Part shown: positions 41,004 through 50,689 of the stretch, piece after piece
Layout of the letters: each line of letters begins with the position of its first letter
Numbering within the stretch: position 1 is the first letter of the stretch
Origin: Coprinus comatus
Lineage: Eukaryota > Basidiomycota > Agaricomycetes > Agaricales > Agaricaceae
DNA: 64,000 nucleotides
Assembly: GCA_034638255.1 (NCBI GenBank)
Contig: JAWPGT010000080.1
Coordinates: 1-64,000 of the forward strand
Direction of reading: 5' to 3'
The notes under the pieces: model-generated
Database searches by the model: none
What the model was told of the DNA's origin: nothing
The model's input: the letters and a program-made list of their open reading frames with translations, nothing else
Made by a program: the position numbers and the translations under genes

Positions 41004-43202
41004 TTACTTGGATTTTCCATTGGGGTCTTCCATCTCAGTGTCATAATCAATGAGTTCGTCATCGGCTGGAGTCGAACTCGCGTCAGTTTTGGTGATCTGC
41101 TTTCCTTTCTTGGAAGAGCGAGTTTCCTCTTTTCCTTTGCTCTTGGGCTTAGATGTTGAAGGTACCGAGTTTTCGAACTCGATCAAAGGAGGGGGAGGAG
41201 TCGGTTCAGATGCCGAAGACGATGTAGTGGAAGTAGTGTCATCATGGGTAGAGGGGATGATTGTCGTATTGGGGTTAGGAGAAGAACCAACGGTGGGATT
41301 GGTCAAGGATGAACGCGGGATTACCATGCCATTGATTACGACGTCGTCGGCGTAGTGAGTAATGGTTGGAGTGGGGGGAATGGGTTGAATTTGAGGATTA
41401 GAATAATACTCGCCCTGATTATTGTAGACCTGAGAATTCCCGCCACTATGTCCCCCTCTACTTCTGTATCCTCCTCTTCCTCGGCTACTATTTCCTCCAC
41501 CACGGCCTCTGCTCAGCCCGCCTCGATAAGGGTGATTGTTGTGATGGTTGCCAAGGGTGGTATATAGTAAGTGACCGGTGATCCCGAGGATGTTGTCCCT
41601 GATCGCTTGACCATTCCTATTGATCAGGTTCAAATCCAATAGAGAGGGGTCTACTTCTATGGGGATTGACCTTGCGTACTCTTGGAGGTCAATGGCTCCT
41701 CGAGGGATGGGAGTCCCACCAGCGGGTAAGCCCCAAGCGGAAGATCCAGTCGAGGAGGTAATCCATTCGTGCATTTTGAACAGTATGGATTGGTGGTTAA
41801 ACCAGGATGCGAACTCCTTATAGCCAGCAGGTTCAGCCCAGCTGTTAGTGAGTGCATGACCATTGCGGATCGAGGCGTCGAATATGAGATGGTGACGAAA
41901 TTGGGCAGGATGAATGAGGTGGTCGTTACCAACCTTGACAGTGGGGTGGAATATACGCCAGAGGATGGGGTGTTGTACGTCGATTAAAGGCAACGGGATG
42001 TTGATGGTAGCGAAATGAATACGACCGACAGCCGAGGTAAGGGTACGAGGGGAGTACTGAGGGATGTTGTTAGACATGTTGAGAATGAAGGATTTAATGC
42101 TGGAGTCGTCCTCGTAGTTGCAGCTTATATACCAGCATGAGGCTATGTCGATTTGGAACAGTTGTAATCCGTTGACTATCCGTAAATCTTCTCCATTTTC
42201 TTCGTTTTCTTTCATCCTCAGATCGTCGATGTTGGAAATGCCTAGAAGCTCTAGGTATTGTTCTAAGGCGACTAGATGGTCGATTAAATTGAAGGGTAAC
42301 CAGGTTTTGTCCCCAGACTTCCAGAGAATTTGAAAGGAGGCTGTTCTTCCCGATCCGGTGTGTTTCATTATTTTATCCACAGCCCATTCTTGACCTTGCT
42401 CCTCAGTGTCCCATATTTGATTGTCAGAGCGACCAGGGAACAATCTGTCATCATTGGGAATATGTATTCGCAAGTTTGAGGAGTGAAAGGTGTCATGGAT
42501 TCCTCGTTTGTAAAGTTCTTTGGACAGCCCTATTTTATAGGAGTTGTTACCGTAGTCTTTAACTATTGGGTAGGGTCCTACATATTTAGGAGATAATTTT
42601 CGAGCCATTCCTTTTGGGATGGACATGTTCTTAGTAGAGATGTATACGAGGTCGCTTTCCTTGAAAGGAGAGGGTTGTCTTTTCCTATTAGAACTCCGGA
42701 TTTCTTTTACACGGTGAGAGAGGATACTGTCATGGGCGGACATGACGGCTTCTTTCATTTTTACTAAGAAGTTTTTGATCCCAGGGTATTCAGCCTTTTT
42801 AGGAGAATTCCAAATCATAGGTTTGGGAGTTCGTCCATAATTCAGCATGAAGGGTGAGAACCCCGTCACTTCAGATGTAGCGGAATTAATGGCAAACTCA
42901 ATGGCTGGTAGCTTAGATACCCAGTCCTTTTGGTCTGGAGATACACACTGTCTCAGCATCTGGTTAAGACTTTTATTAGCTCTTTCAGTTGCACCGTCCG
43001 ATTCTGGATGGTAAGCACTGGACATTTTTAGTTTGATTCCAATCAATTCATTTAGTTTTCTCCAGAAGGCACTATTGAACAGGGTATCTCGATCGCTTAC
43101 GATGGATTTGGGAATTCTGTGAAGTCGGTAGATTTCGGAGAAGACTAATTCGGCTACTTGGTTGGCATTGTAATTTTGCCGACTGGGAATCAGATGAACC
43201 AT
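41004..43202 (-). CDS. Gypsy Pol, second part: integrase core, chromodomain-like region, RGG tail
   Basis: This is the in-frame continuation after the TGA at 43209-43211. It starts LTGMVHLIPSRQ, part of the integrase core; the second Asp is in VSDRDTLFN (about residue 34) and the Glu in DGATERANKS (about 68). A chromodomain-like segment lies near 270-330 (WAVDKIMKHTGSGR...FQILWKSG.KTWLP). The next 230 residues are unrecognised. There is a Gly/Arg-rich block (RGRGGGNSSRGRGGYRSRGG, about 555-580) and a Ser/Thr/Pro-rich acidic end. An RGG box in this place suggests RNA binding or an added Gag-like role, which is inference. Without read-through of the stop this part would not be made. Confidence 0.8.
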   Translation of the reverse strand: MVHLIPSRQNYNANQVAELVFSEIYRLHRIPKSIVSDRDTLFNSAFWRKLNELIGIKLKMSSAYHPESDGATERANKSLNQMLRQCVSPDQKDWVSKLPAIEFAINSATSEVTGFSPFMLNYGRTPKPMIWNSPKKAEYPGIKNFLVKMKEAVMSAHDSILSHRVKEIRSSNRKRQPSPFKESDLVYISTKNMSIPKGMARKLSPKYVGPYPIVKDYGNNSYKIGLSKELYKRGIHDTFHSSNLRIHIPNDDRLFPGRSDNQIWDTEEQGQEWAVDKIMKHTGSGRTASFQILWKSGDKTWLPFNLIDHLVALEQYLELLGISNIDDLRMKENEENGEDLRIVNGLQLFQIDIASCWYISCNYEDDSSIKSFILNMSNNIPQYSPRTLTSAVGRIHFATINIPLPLIDVQHPILWRIFHPTVKVGNDHLIHPAQFRHHLIFDASIRNGHALTNSWAEPAGYKEFASWFNHQSILFKMHEWITSSTGSSAWGLPAGGTPIPRGAIDLQEYARSIPIEVDPSLLDLNLINRNGQAIRDNILGITGHLLYTTLGNHHNNHPYRGGLSRGRGGGNSSRGRGGYRSRGGHSGGNSQVYNNQGEYYSNPQIQPIPPTPTITHYADDVVINGMVIPRSSLTNPTVGSSPNPNTTIIPSTHDDTTSTTSSSASEPTPPPPLIEFENSVPSTSKPKSKGKEETRSSKKGKQITKTDASSTPADDELIDYDTEMEDPNGKSK

Positions 43203-43211
43203 CCCGGTGAG

Positions 43212-46200
43212 TCAGTCAATTACTGTGGTTATCATATCATAGGATGAGTTACGGTCTTCCGAGGAGGGTAAAGGTCCGACAAAGTCAATTCCTATGCTTT
43301 CCCAAGGTTCATGAGGTATTTGTAGTGGATTAAGTAGTCCGTACGGTTTCTGGTTATTTGGTTTAGTTCGTTTACAAGTGTTGCATGTTTCACAAAATTT
43401 TAGTATGTCTTTAACCATAGTTTTCCACCATACTTGGTCTCGTAGATACAGTGTGGTTTTTCTGGCGCCCAAGTGAGCTAATATAGCATGAGCTTCGTTT
43501 ATTATTATTTCTCTGACTTTTCTACTCCCGATCTTTAAGTCAGGTATACATAGGATGTCATTTACTCCTTGTTTTAAGTAGATCAATCCATCTTCTATCT
43601 TGAAATTCTTATATTCTTTTGGTTTGTCCAAAATGGAGTTGAACCATTTATCTTCTCTATATTTATTCCTGATTTCATCCATGATGTTTAAACCATGGTG
43701 ATCATTGTTGACGAAGGTGAGGAATGGGTTTTCATTGTTTTCATTTTCCTTTAGGTCTTTGTTCTTTCTGGCAGGTATTTTAATAGTAAGCTTAGTGTGG
43801 GGTTCGGGTATGTTAGCGCTTTGTTCATTAACCTTGCTATTCCCATCCTCCTGGACAAAGCTATCGGTTTGGGAACTTTCTAGTGCAGGTTCATACTCGC
43901 CACCAAATTTAATTTGTTTTTTATTGATACCGTTTTGTGCTCGTGTGGTCATTCCACCGAGAAAGAATTCACTATTGGCGAGCGTGGTCACGCCCTCCAA
44001 TCCAACCACTAATGGCATAGTAATGAGTTCACTCGGCATGTGATCATTATCTATTATGTCATGGTAGGTATATTCCCCGCGTCCGCGTACGACTCCTTTT
44101 GCTTCATTTGAGTAGAGGCGGGATAAAGCATCAGAAAGAATATTATCTGTGCCTGGTACATATATTACTTCGAAGTCGAATTCAGCCAATTTCTCCATCC
44201 ACCGAGCTTGTCGGGGGGAGAGGTTTCTTTGTTTCATAAGGTGGATCAGTCCTCTGTGATCGGTATACCATCTGAACTTGGTGCCATACAGGAGATCTCG
44301 ATGTCTCATCATGGTCTCCACTCCCGCTAAGAGTTCTATCTCATGTACAGGATAGTTCTGTTGGGCAGGATTTAATTTAGCCGAAAAAAAGGCAGCGACT
44401 TCAGCTTTTTTCCAGTCTGTACCTTGACTAATGACTCCAGCAATTCCAGTGAGACAGCCGTCTGTTACTACGTTGATCGGGGCGGCATCTTTGGAGTAGT
44501 TTAAGGGTTTTCTAAATTGTCCCTTGCAACGATCAGCCTGTGCCTTGATTTCATTAAAGGCCCGTTGATGTATGTATTCCCAGCGATATGGTACTTCATC
44601 ACTGGTCAATTCGTGTAGAATGCCCATTGGGATTCGTACTCGATCAATATCATCAGCGAGGTAACCAGCAGAACCCAGGAAACCTCGTAGTAGGTCCCTG
44701 TTCGTAGGTACTTTCCACTTTGTCAATGAGTCGACTTTCTCAGGGTCCATTCTAATGCCATTTCTGCTTACAAACCGACCCAATATTTTTAGTTCCTTTT
44801 CCAGGAAGTGTAATTTGTGTTTACTTAAATAAAACTTTTCGCGTTCGAGCACATCAATGACCGTTTTCACATTCTGTATATGTTCCTGTAAAGTGTTGGA
44901 ATAAATGATCAAATCGTCTAGATAGACTTCGAGGAAGACACCGATGTAAGGTGAGAAAATGTGAGACATTAATAACTGAAATGTGGCCGAGGCGTTGGTG
45001 TCCCCCTGCTGCATGACTCTGCTTAACATAGTCCCGTCAGGAGTATTCATAGTAGTTCTATGTTCATGTAGCGGGTTCACACGCACTTGTTCGTAAGCAT
45101 CTGCTAAGTCTATTGAAGACATGTATTTAGCTTTTGCTACTCTCCTTAAAATCCCATCAATCTCAGGTAGGGGAGATGACAGTTTTTTTGTATTTTTGTT
45201 TCGCTCACGAAGGTCAATCACGGTACGTAATTTTGGAGGTTCTCCATTTTTTTTTGGCTTAGGTATGAGTAGCATTGGTACTGCGTTCCTGACTGGTCGA
45301 CAAATCCATCGACCACTTTTAATATATGAATTTTTCTTCATAGCCCATTGATCTCTTAGAGCATCCGGACATTTAGAAGGACGCCAAGAATATTGTTTGT
45401 TTTCATCTATGAGCGGGATATCGTGATTGATGTCTCGTAAAGGGGGTAAAGGGGTGTTTGATGGGTCTATACATAGTTTATCGGCATACAGTAATAGTTT
45501 GTCACGGATTTCAGATATCTCATTGTCTAGTATGTCAATGTTACGAGAGCTTAGGGTAGTGACCCGAGGTCCTTTCATAGGTAAGGAGTCATCACTGCCA
45601 ATGACTATGGCAGGGGGTTGTAAACTCATGGTCACCTTATGTTGATATAGAAAGGGTGTACCAAGGATTAGGTCATAATTGGAGAGGTTAATGATATCAA
45701 AGTAACGTTCTTCTACAATTTTCTGATAGTTTAGAATGGCTTTCGTGCCATGATTGACTTTGGAGCAGGAGCCTTGAACTGCCATTTGTACGTTCACTGG
45801 TTTGTCTAATTCAACCTTTTCGACCCATAGTTGTTGAGCTAGATTGGAAGACATGAAGTCTCCTAGCGAACCTGAATCAATTAAGGCATGGCATGGGTGG
45901 TCATTAATGTTGACCACGATTACTAAGGGTCTCGGGATGTGACGAGATACCTGTCGTCTGCTGGTAGCGTTACGCTGTAATTGTGCATAAGTCCCCATTT
46001 GGACCTGTTGAGCGCACAGCACTATATCGTCAGTGTTCTCCAGGTCAGGGGAACAGTCGAGATTTTGGTAGCCAATTGAATATAGGATGGTAGACTCGTC
46101 TTCGTCAAATGTTTCATTCATGTAGTGGTTCAATCGTCCTTCAGACATTCGGATGAAGGTGCAGAACTCGTTGAGTTCATAAAAGGTCTTCTCGGTATGA

Positions 46201-49200
46201 TGTATTTTCTTGTGTAACCAACTGAGTGGATCGAATTCCTTCATTTCGAATCGTAAGGTACAGAAATTAAAGGATTTACATGTTGTAACATCTGTTATGG
46301 AGTATAGCCATTTGTTTTTTCGTTGTACTTTAAATCTGAGATTACGATCCCAAATGAAATCAGCACCTTCGTTGTATTTCATATTGTAGAAGGCGTTGAA
46401 ATACCAAGAGAGGTAGGCCCCACGATAATCTCGCCATTCTACTTTCTTGGAGTAGTTTATCATACTTTTCTTATACCCAGCCGTGAAGTTCAATTTCTTT
46501 GCCTTGGATATCTTCTGGGCATGGTTCAAAGCAATAGCTAAAGGGGTCATACTTTTGGCGTCCTCAAAGCTTAAAGAATAGCTTATTTCGTGCAGATGGT
46601 CTTCAATCTCATAATCATCAAAAGGGATCCAAACATCAAATCGGGGGCGGTCAAGACCTTTGTCCAGTTTCCCATCAATTTTCTCTTCTTCAAAATAGGG
46701 GTCATGAAAATAAAGGGACGAAACCACTTTTATTTGTAGTGGGTCAGAGAATCTGGATTTTAAGTTAAAACTACCTTTGTTTTGTTTGTACTCAAACAAA
46801 TCTGAGCATTGCCAGGTGGCCATATTGTTGTATATGTTTTCTATAGGGATCTCCTTTAAACTGTTTATTGGAGAATTATGTCCGGCTATTATTCCCAGGC
46901 TGAGGCACCAATTTTCTAGGTGTTCGTTCAAATGCTTCTCTTCAGGGCTCTCGCTGAGTCCTATTTGAAACTCGAATTGTTTCTCCCTTTTGATTACCTT
47001 TTCTCGCAAATGGAAATTTCGTTTCTTGTTGTATTTCTTATTCTTGTATCTGGGAGTCCGTTTTGTGATCGGAAGGCGAGTTATATTACCGAGCTCCAAT
47101 TGGTGAAAACCCTCAGTGGAGTCTGCTAAGGCTTGTAAATGCTCTACTTTCTTTATTGAAGATAGTTCAATATTATGTAAACCAGGAGGCTTTCCTTTAG
47201 AATACATATTATTTCTAGAAGGGCATTGTTTGGACATATGTCCACTTTCTTTACAGTGGAAGCAACGGCCTTCTGCTCTGAGTGTATTCATTTCCTCGTT
47301 GCTTAGTTTCTTAGATTGGGAATTTTTATTATGTACATTATGGGATCGGCGATTCTCATTGAACATGTTTTGAGGGCTATTACGATTTCGGAAGCCCTGA
47401 GAGTGGGAATTTGAATGTCTTCGATCAGGGTACCTGTCTCGAAGTTGGCGATCGAATTTGTGATCATGGTTGGGAGTCCTTTTGTCGGGGTAACGGTGCC
47501 CCGGAAATGAATTGTCATTTCGATATTTATTTTTGGAGTAGTTATAGTCCTTATTATGGTTACCTCTACGAAAGTTCGATTCCCGGTCCTTCGAAGATTC
47601 GGGATATTGTGGTACTGACATGGCGATTTCTTGGACTTCAGCAGCGTGTAAGACTTCTTCATAAGAAGCGGAATCAGGGTTTAACAATTTTAACCAAAGG
47701 GCACTTTGTAGTTGTGGTCTGAGACCAAACCATAATTTATTTACCCTTTCGCGTTCGTTAGTGTATCCCACTGTCAAGAATAATTCATTGAGAAGGGAGG
47801 CGAAATCCCTTACGGAACGATCTTCTTGTTTACACTTAAGAAGTCGTTCTCTTTGTATGGTTCGAAAATTTACTGGAAAACAGTAATTAAATAAGTCCGT
47901 GAAGAATCTAGACAGGCTCCATCTCTTAGGTTTGAGAGCGACTTCTCTAGTGTAGAAGTTGTATGCTTTTTCTATTAAGAAGTTTGAGATTACAGATACT
48001 TGTCTTTTCTTTTCAACGCGACCATATTTGACATAATCAATTGACTGGGTCATGAAGCGATGAAATTGTTGTACATTGGCCCTGCCGTTGTACTTCTCAG
48101 GCGGTTCGGGTTTGATCAGGGACTTGTGGTGTCTTTTTTTAGATTTCTTCTTTTCCTTGGATTTGTTAAGTTGTGCGTTGGCTTCCTTATTTGATTCCCT
48201 TTCAATGTTATTATTTTTAATGTTTCTTTCCTCAGTGGTAGGGGAATCCGAAGATGAGGTTGATGAGTCGGATTCTTTCGAAGAGTCAGAACTTTCATCA
48301 CTGCTTGAGTCTGAGTCATCAGAATCAGAACTGGTGTCTTCGTTATGATTTCGGGACTTAGATTGACGATTGATTTCTTTGAAGGCACGCCCCAAGAAAC
48401 TCTTGGGATCAATTTGGTTCGCAGCTCGCATATTCCAATCTTGTTTATCCTTCTTGTCCTTAGTAGGTTTAACCTTATTGAGTTTCTCTTCGAGGGTACG
48501 TTGGGATCCTTTGACTACGTTATTAATGTTTCCTTCCATGTTTTCCGATAATTGAACTGAGGTACTGCGGCGATATTCCTTTTCATCTTTGTGTGATTTC
48601 TTTTCCTTAAGGCTATTATTCTCAAGTTGATCCTTTAGGGTCTTATATTTCTCAAATTCGGCGCATTGATTTTCCATTACTAATTCTTCATCGGGGATTT
48701 CCTCGATGGCCTGTTTCCATGCTTTATATTTTTCGAATTCGGCTTTCTGAGTTTCTAATTCTAATTCATTTTCGGGGATGTTAACATTTCCCCAGTTTCC
48801 AAGGTCGATCGTTTTTCCTTTTCTGGAGGTACCGGCTTCGGCTTCCTCACTATTCCTGATTTTCTTATTACGACGCGTGACTAATTTAAATTGTTCGGGA
48901 GTTAACCCTTCAGTCGCTTGTTTGAAAATGTTTATACTGTCATCGAAGGTTCGATCAGTATCTGGGTTGTATTCTTCGGAAGAACTGGAATTATCTTCTT
49001 CCGTGTCACTCAGGAGGTTCCTTTTTCCATATTTGTATTTAACTTTTTTATTGGGAGTTATTTCATTATATTCTACAGAACCAAAAGAAACGCCCTTCTT
49101 AGTAGACGTTTCTGTAACCTCATCCATTGACTTGGAAAGGTCCGGTTGGTCGGCGAAGGAGGAGTCTCCTTGGGCTGAATAGGATATACTGTTATCCGTG

Positions 49201-49262
49201 AGGAACTCACCTGGTATTAAGCCTGGGGCACTAACTGTACGAGTATGAGTTCTAGTAGACAT
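43212..49262 (-). CDS. Gypsy Gag-Pol, first part (2016 aa), ended by a TGA inside integrase
   Basis: A single frame carries Gag and Pol without a frameshift between them. The N-terminal 380 residues are highly charged (Lys/Glu, and a Ser/Asp run near 320). The capsid-like helical part follows, then a CCHC knuckle at about 664-678 (CFHCKESGHMSKQC). The protease active site is HALIDSGSLGDF near 1124, the RT box YLDDLIIYSN near 1449, RNase H includes YTDHRGLIHLM near 1667, and NILSDALSRLYS. The integrase zinc domain is at about 1905-1945 (AHLGARKT...CETCNTCKRT). The frame stops after MITTVID, within the integrase core. About 350 residues between the knuckle and the protease are unrecognised. Confidence 0.85.
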   Translation of the reverse strand: MSTRTHTRTVSAPGLIPGEFLTDNSISYSAQGDSSFADQPDLSKSMDEVTETSTKKGVSFGSVEYNEITPNKKVKYKYGKRNLLSDTEEDNSSSSEEYNPDTDRTFDDSINIFKQATEGLTPEQFKLVTRRNKKIRNSEEAEAGTSRKGKTIDLGNWGNVNIPENELELETQKAEFEKYKAWKQAIEEIPDEELVMENQCAEFEKYKTLKDQLENNSLKEKKSHKDEKEYRRSTSVQLSENMEGNINNVVKGSQRTLEEKLNKVKPTKDKKDKQDWNMRAANQIDPKSFLGRAFKEINRQSKSRNHNEDTSSDSDDSDSSSDESSDSSKESDSSTSSSDSPTTEERNIKNNNIERESNKEANAQLNKSKEKKKSKKRHHKSLIKPEPPEKYNGRANVQQFHRFMTQSIDYVKYGRVEKKRQVSVISNFLIEKAYNFYTREVALKPKRWSLSRFFTDLFNYCFPVNFRTIQRERLLKCKQEDRSVRDFASLLNELFLTVGYTNERERVNKLWFGLRPQLQSALWLKLLNPDSASYEEVLHAAEVQEIAMSVPQYPESSKDRESNFRRGNHNKDYNYSKNKYRNDNSFPGHRYPDKRTPNHDHKFDRQLRDRYPDRRHSNSHSQGFRNRNSPQNMFNENRRSHNVHNKNSQSKKLSNEEMNTLRAEGRCFHCKESGHMSKQCPSRNNMYSKGKPPGLHNIELSSIKKVEHLQALADSTEGFHQLELGNITRLPITKRTPRYKNKKYNKKRNFHLREKVIKREKQFEFQIGLSESPEEKHLNEHLENWCLSLGIIAGHNSPINSLKEIPIENIYNNMATWQCSDLFEYKQNKGSFNLKSRFSDPLQIKVVSSLYFHDPYFEEEKIDGKLDKGLDRPRFDVWIPFDDYEIEDHLHEISYSLSFEDAKSMTPLAIALNHAQKISKAKKLNFTAGYKKSMINYSKKVEWRDYRGAYLSWYFNAFYNMKYNEGADFIWDRNLRFKVQRKNKWLYSITDVTTCKSFNFCTLRFEMKEFDPLSWLHKKIHHTEKTFYELNEFCTFIRMSEGRLNHYMNETFDEDESTILYSIGYQNLDCSPDLENTDDIVLCAQQVQMGTYAQLQRNATSRRQVSRHIPRPLVIVVNINDHPCHALIDSGSLGDFMSSNLAQQLWVEKVELDKPVNVQMAVQGSCSKVNHGTKAILNYQKIVEERYFDIINLSNYDLILGTPFLYQHKVTMSLQPPAIVIGSDDSLPMKGPRVTTLSSRNIDILDNEISEIRDKLLLYADKLCIDPSNTPLPPLRDINHDIPLIDENKQYSWRPSKCPDALRDQWAMKKNSYIKSGRWICRPVRNAVPMLLIPKPKKNGEPPKLRTVIDLRERNKNTKKLSSPLPEIDGILRRVAKAKYMSSIDLADAYEQVRVNPLHEHRTTMNTPDGTMLSRVMQQGDTNASATFQLLMSHIFSPYIGVFLEVYLDDLIIYSNTLQEHIQNVKTVIDVLEREKFYLSKHKLHFLEKELKILGRFVSRNGIRMDPEKVDSLTKWKVPTNRDLLRGFLGSAGYLADDIDRVRIPMGILHELTSDEVPYRWEYIHQRAFNEIKAQADRCKGQFRKPLNYSKDAAPINVVTDGCLTGIAGVISQGTDWKKAEVAAFFSAKLNPAQQNYPVHEIELLAGVETMMRHRDLLYGTKFRWYTDHRGLIHLMKQRNLSPRQARWMEKLAEFDFEVIYVPGTDNILSDALSRLYSNEAKGVVRGRGEYTYHDIIDNDHMPSELITMPLVVGLEGVTTLANSEFFLGGMTTRAQNGINKKQIKFGGEYEPALESSQTDSFVQEDGNSKVNEQSANIPEPHTKLTIKIPARKNKDLKENENNENPFLTFVNNDHHGLNIMDEIRNKYREDKWFNSILDKPKEYKNFKIEDGLIYLKQGVNDILCIPDLKIGSRKVREIIINEAHAILAHLGARKTTLYLRDQVWWKTMVKDILKFCETCNTCKRTKPNNQKPYGLLNPLQIPHEPWESIGIDFVGPLPSSEDRNSSYDMITTVID

Positions 49263-49428
49263 AGTGACACCGAGAGAGGAGTGAGTTTTTAAGCAGAGGT
49301 AGAGAGTCCCGTCGAGTACTGGAAAGAGGTCGGTTGATCAGACCAACGTTGTCCCGAGATTGTCGAAGGGAAGGTTTAGAGGGAGAGATTAAGAAGCAAG
49401 AGTTACGATAGGTGTAAAGCTCAAAATA

Positions 49429-49744
49429 TGTGACGTTCGAGTAACTAGATGTTAGGTCGAGTCACACGAGTCTTATAGAACCGAAGAGAGCGTTAAGTTC
49501 TATCGATTCCAAAGAAGCTGAGTACTCTAGTACATTCGGGTGGTCTTTATATGCTGTAGAAAATAGGAGTAGAGAGTGTAGGAATAAAAGTAAACCGGAG
49601 GATATGAAATGTAAGGAATGTAGATAAGTTTTAATAATGGAATGAGTGGGGTAAGAATGAAAGTATAGTTCTAGATTAGAGGAGACCGTTCGAGAGAATG
49701 TACAGTAAAGAGAGGAGAACGAAGGAAGGTTCCAGACTGCCACA
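49429..49744 (-). repeat. 5' LTR of the minus-strand Gypsy element
   Basis: 316 bp, starts TGTGACG and ends GCCACA on the plus strand, followed by the TTACT target duplication. Confidence 0.9.
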
Positions 49745-49749
49745 TTACT

Positions 49750-50657
49750 AGTTCCACCTTGACAGGCGGATGTAATCTTTAATTAAAATATATCTGCTGC
49801 CCGTTGATAGTGGGACAATCAGTTCCTCCCTCTGGTCGGGTCATGATACTTGAAGCTCTTTATGACCTATAACTACTATTGCTACTTGTACTATTAATGT
49901 CTCAAGTAGGAATCAGTGCAAGTGAATATTATATAACATAGAAAATGGAGAATGAAAGAATAAAAATAAAAACACTATTATAAATAGCTACATCCGATCA
50001 GTAATAGATGGCGTAATGATAGATGTCCTTACTCCGAGGACTGTACTAAATATACATTGAGGAAGCTTGTCGTTTCTAAGGAACCACAGGCGGGGTTTAA
50101 TTGCGAAAAATTACCAGCTATGGTATGTGTTGTGCAAAACATATTGTTTGTTTTCATAAGGCTTAGGAGTCCGAAGTTGTGATTAGTAGCACATATCACA
50201 ATATGTATGTAGATTGCCCACCGTGGGACTCGGAGTTCCGGATTCAACCGTACTGAGTACCATATGATATTTCCCAAGGCATAAGATAAATTCCTATTCT
50301 AACATATAGCTACAACATATACAGGTGTGAAAGACCAAAAGATTAATATTACAGAGTAGTATGTACAATGAGGAGGAGCCCGAACCTTGATTGAAATTCT
50401 GAGTGAGGAAAACATACACATGATGGGTGACATATAAGATCATGATTATAACATAGTTGTATAGAGCAATGAAGTGATAGACCTATATACATTGTATTAT
50501 AATATAATTATAGGGAGAGACGCGACCACGTCTAAGACATTGAGGTATTGCAATCCATTTGCGATCCCGGAGAACTACTAAAAATGCCTAATCTTGTAGG
50601 TGGAAAGGGCTCGCTAAACCGCCTACTATCCTAGGGCACGTGTGGGAACCACAGGTG
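49750..50657 (-). repeat. 0.93-kb dispersed repeat, copy 2 (main part)
   Basis: Reverse complement of 22651 to about 23559 with very few differences. The junction with the Gypsy element is at the TTACT target site; the remaining 23 bp of the repeat lie at 40631-40653. Confidence 0.85.
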
Positions 50658-50689
50658 GTGCATTTCTGGTGACATTACGTCAACGACTT

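Larger units (their letters stand above)
40654..49744 (-). mobile_element. Complete Ty3/Gypsy retrotransposon (9.1 kb) with one nonsense codon
   Basis: Two 316-bp LTRs (40654-40969 and 49429-49744) start TGTG and end CACA and differ at two positions I can see, both transitions. A 5-bp TTACT duplication flanks it (40649-40653 and 49745-49749). On the minus strand one long frame encodes Gag, protease, RT, RNase H and integrase, broken only by a TGA at 43209-43211. TATAAA lies on the minus strand in each LTR (40771-40776 and 49546-49551). A purine-rich GGAGGGCGTA precedes the 3' LTR. The sequence after the 5' LTR (TATTTTGAGCTTTACACC) has no TGG, so the primer site is not of the usual tRNA-end form. 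Confidence 0.9.

Noticed and set aside
43203..43211. Programmed stop-codon read-through between Gag and Pol
   Set aside because: The TGA is inside the integrase core, not at a Gag-Pol boundary; a point mutation is simpler.
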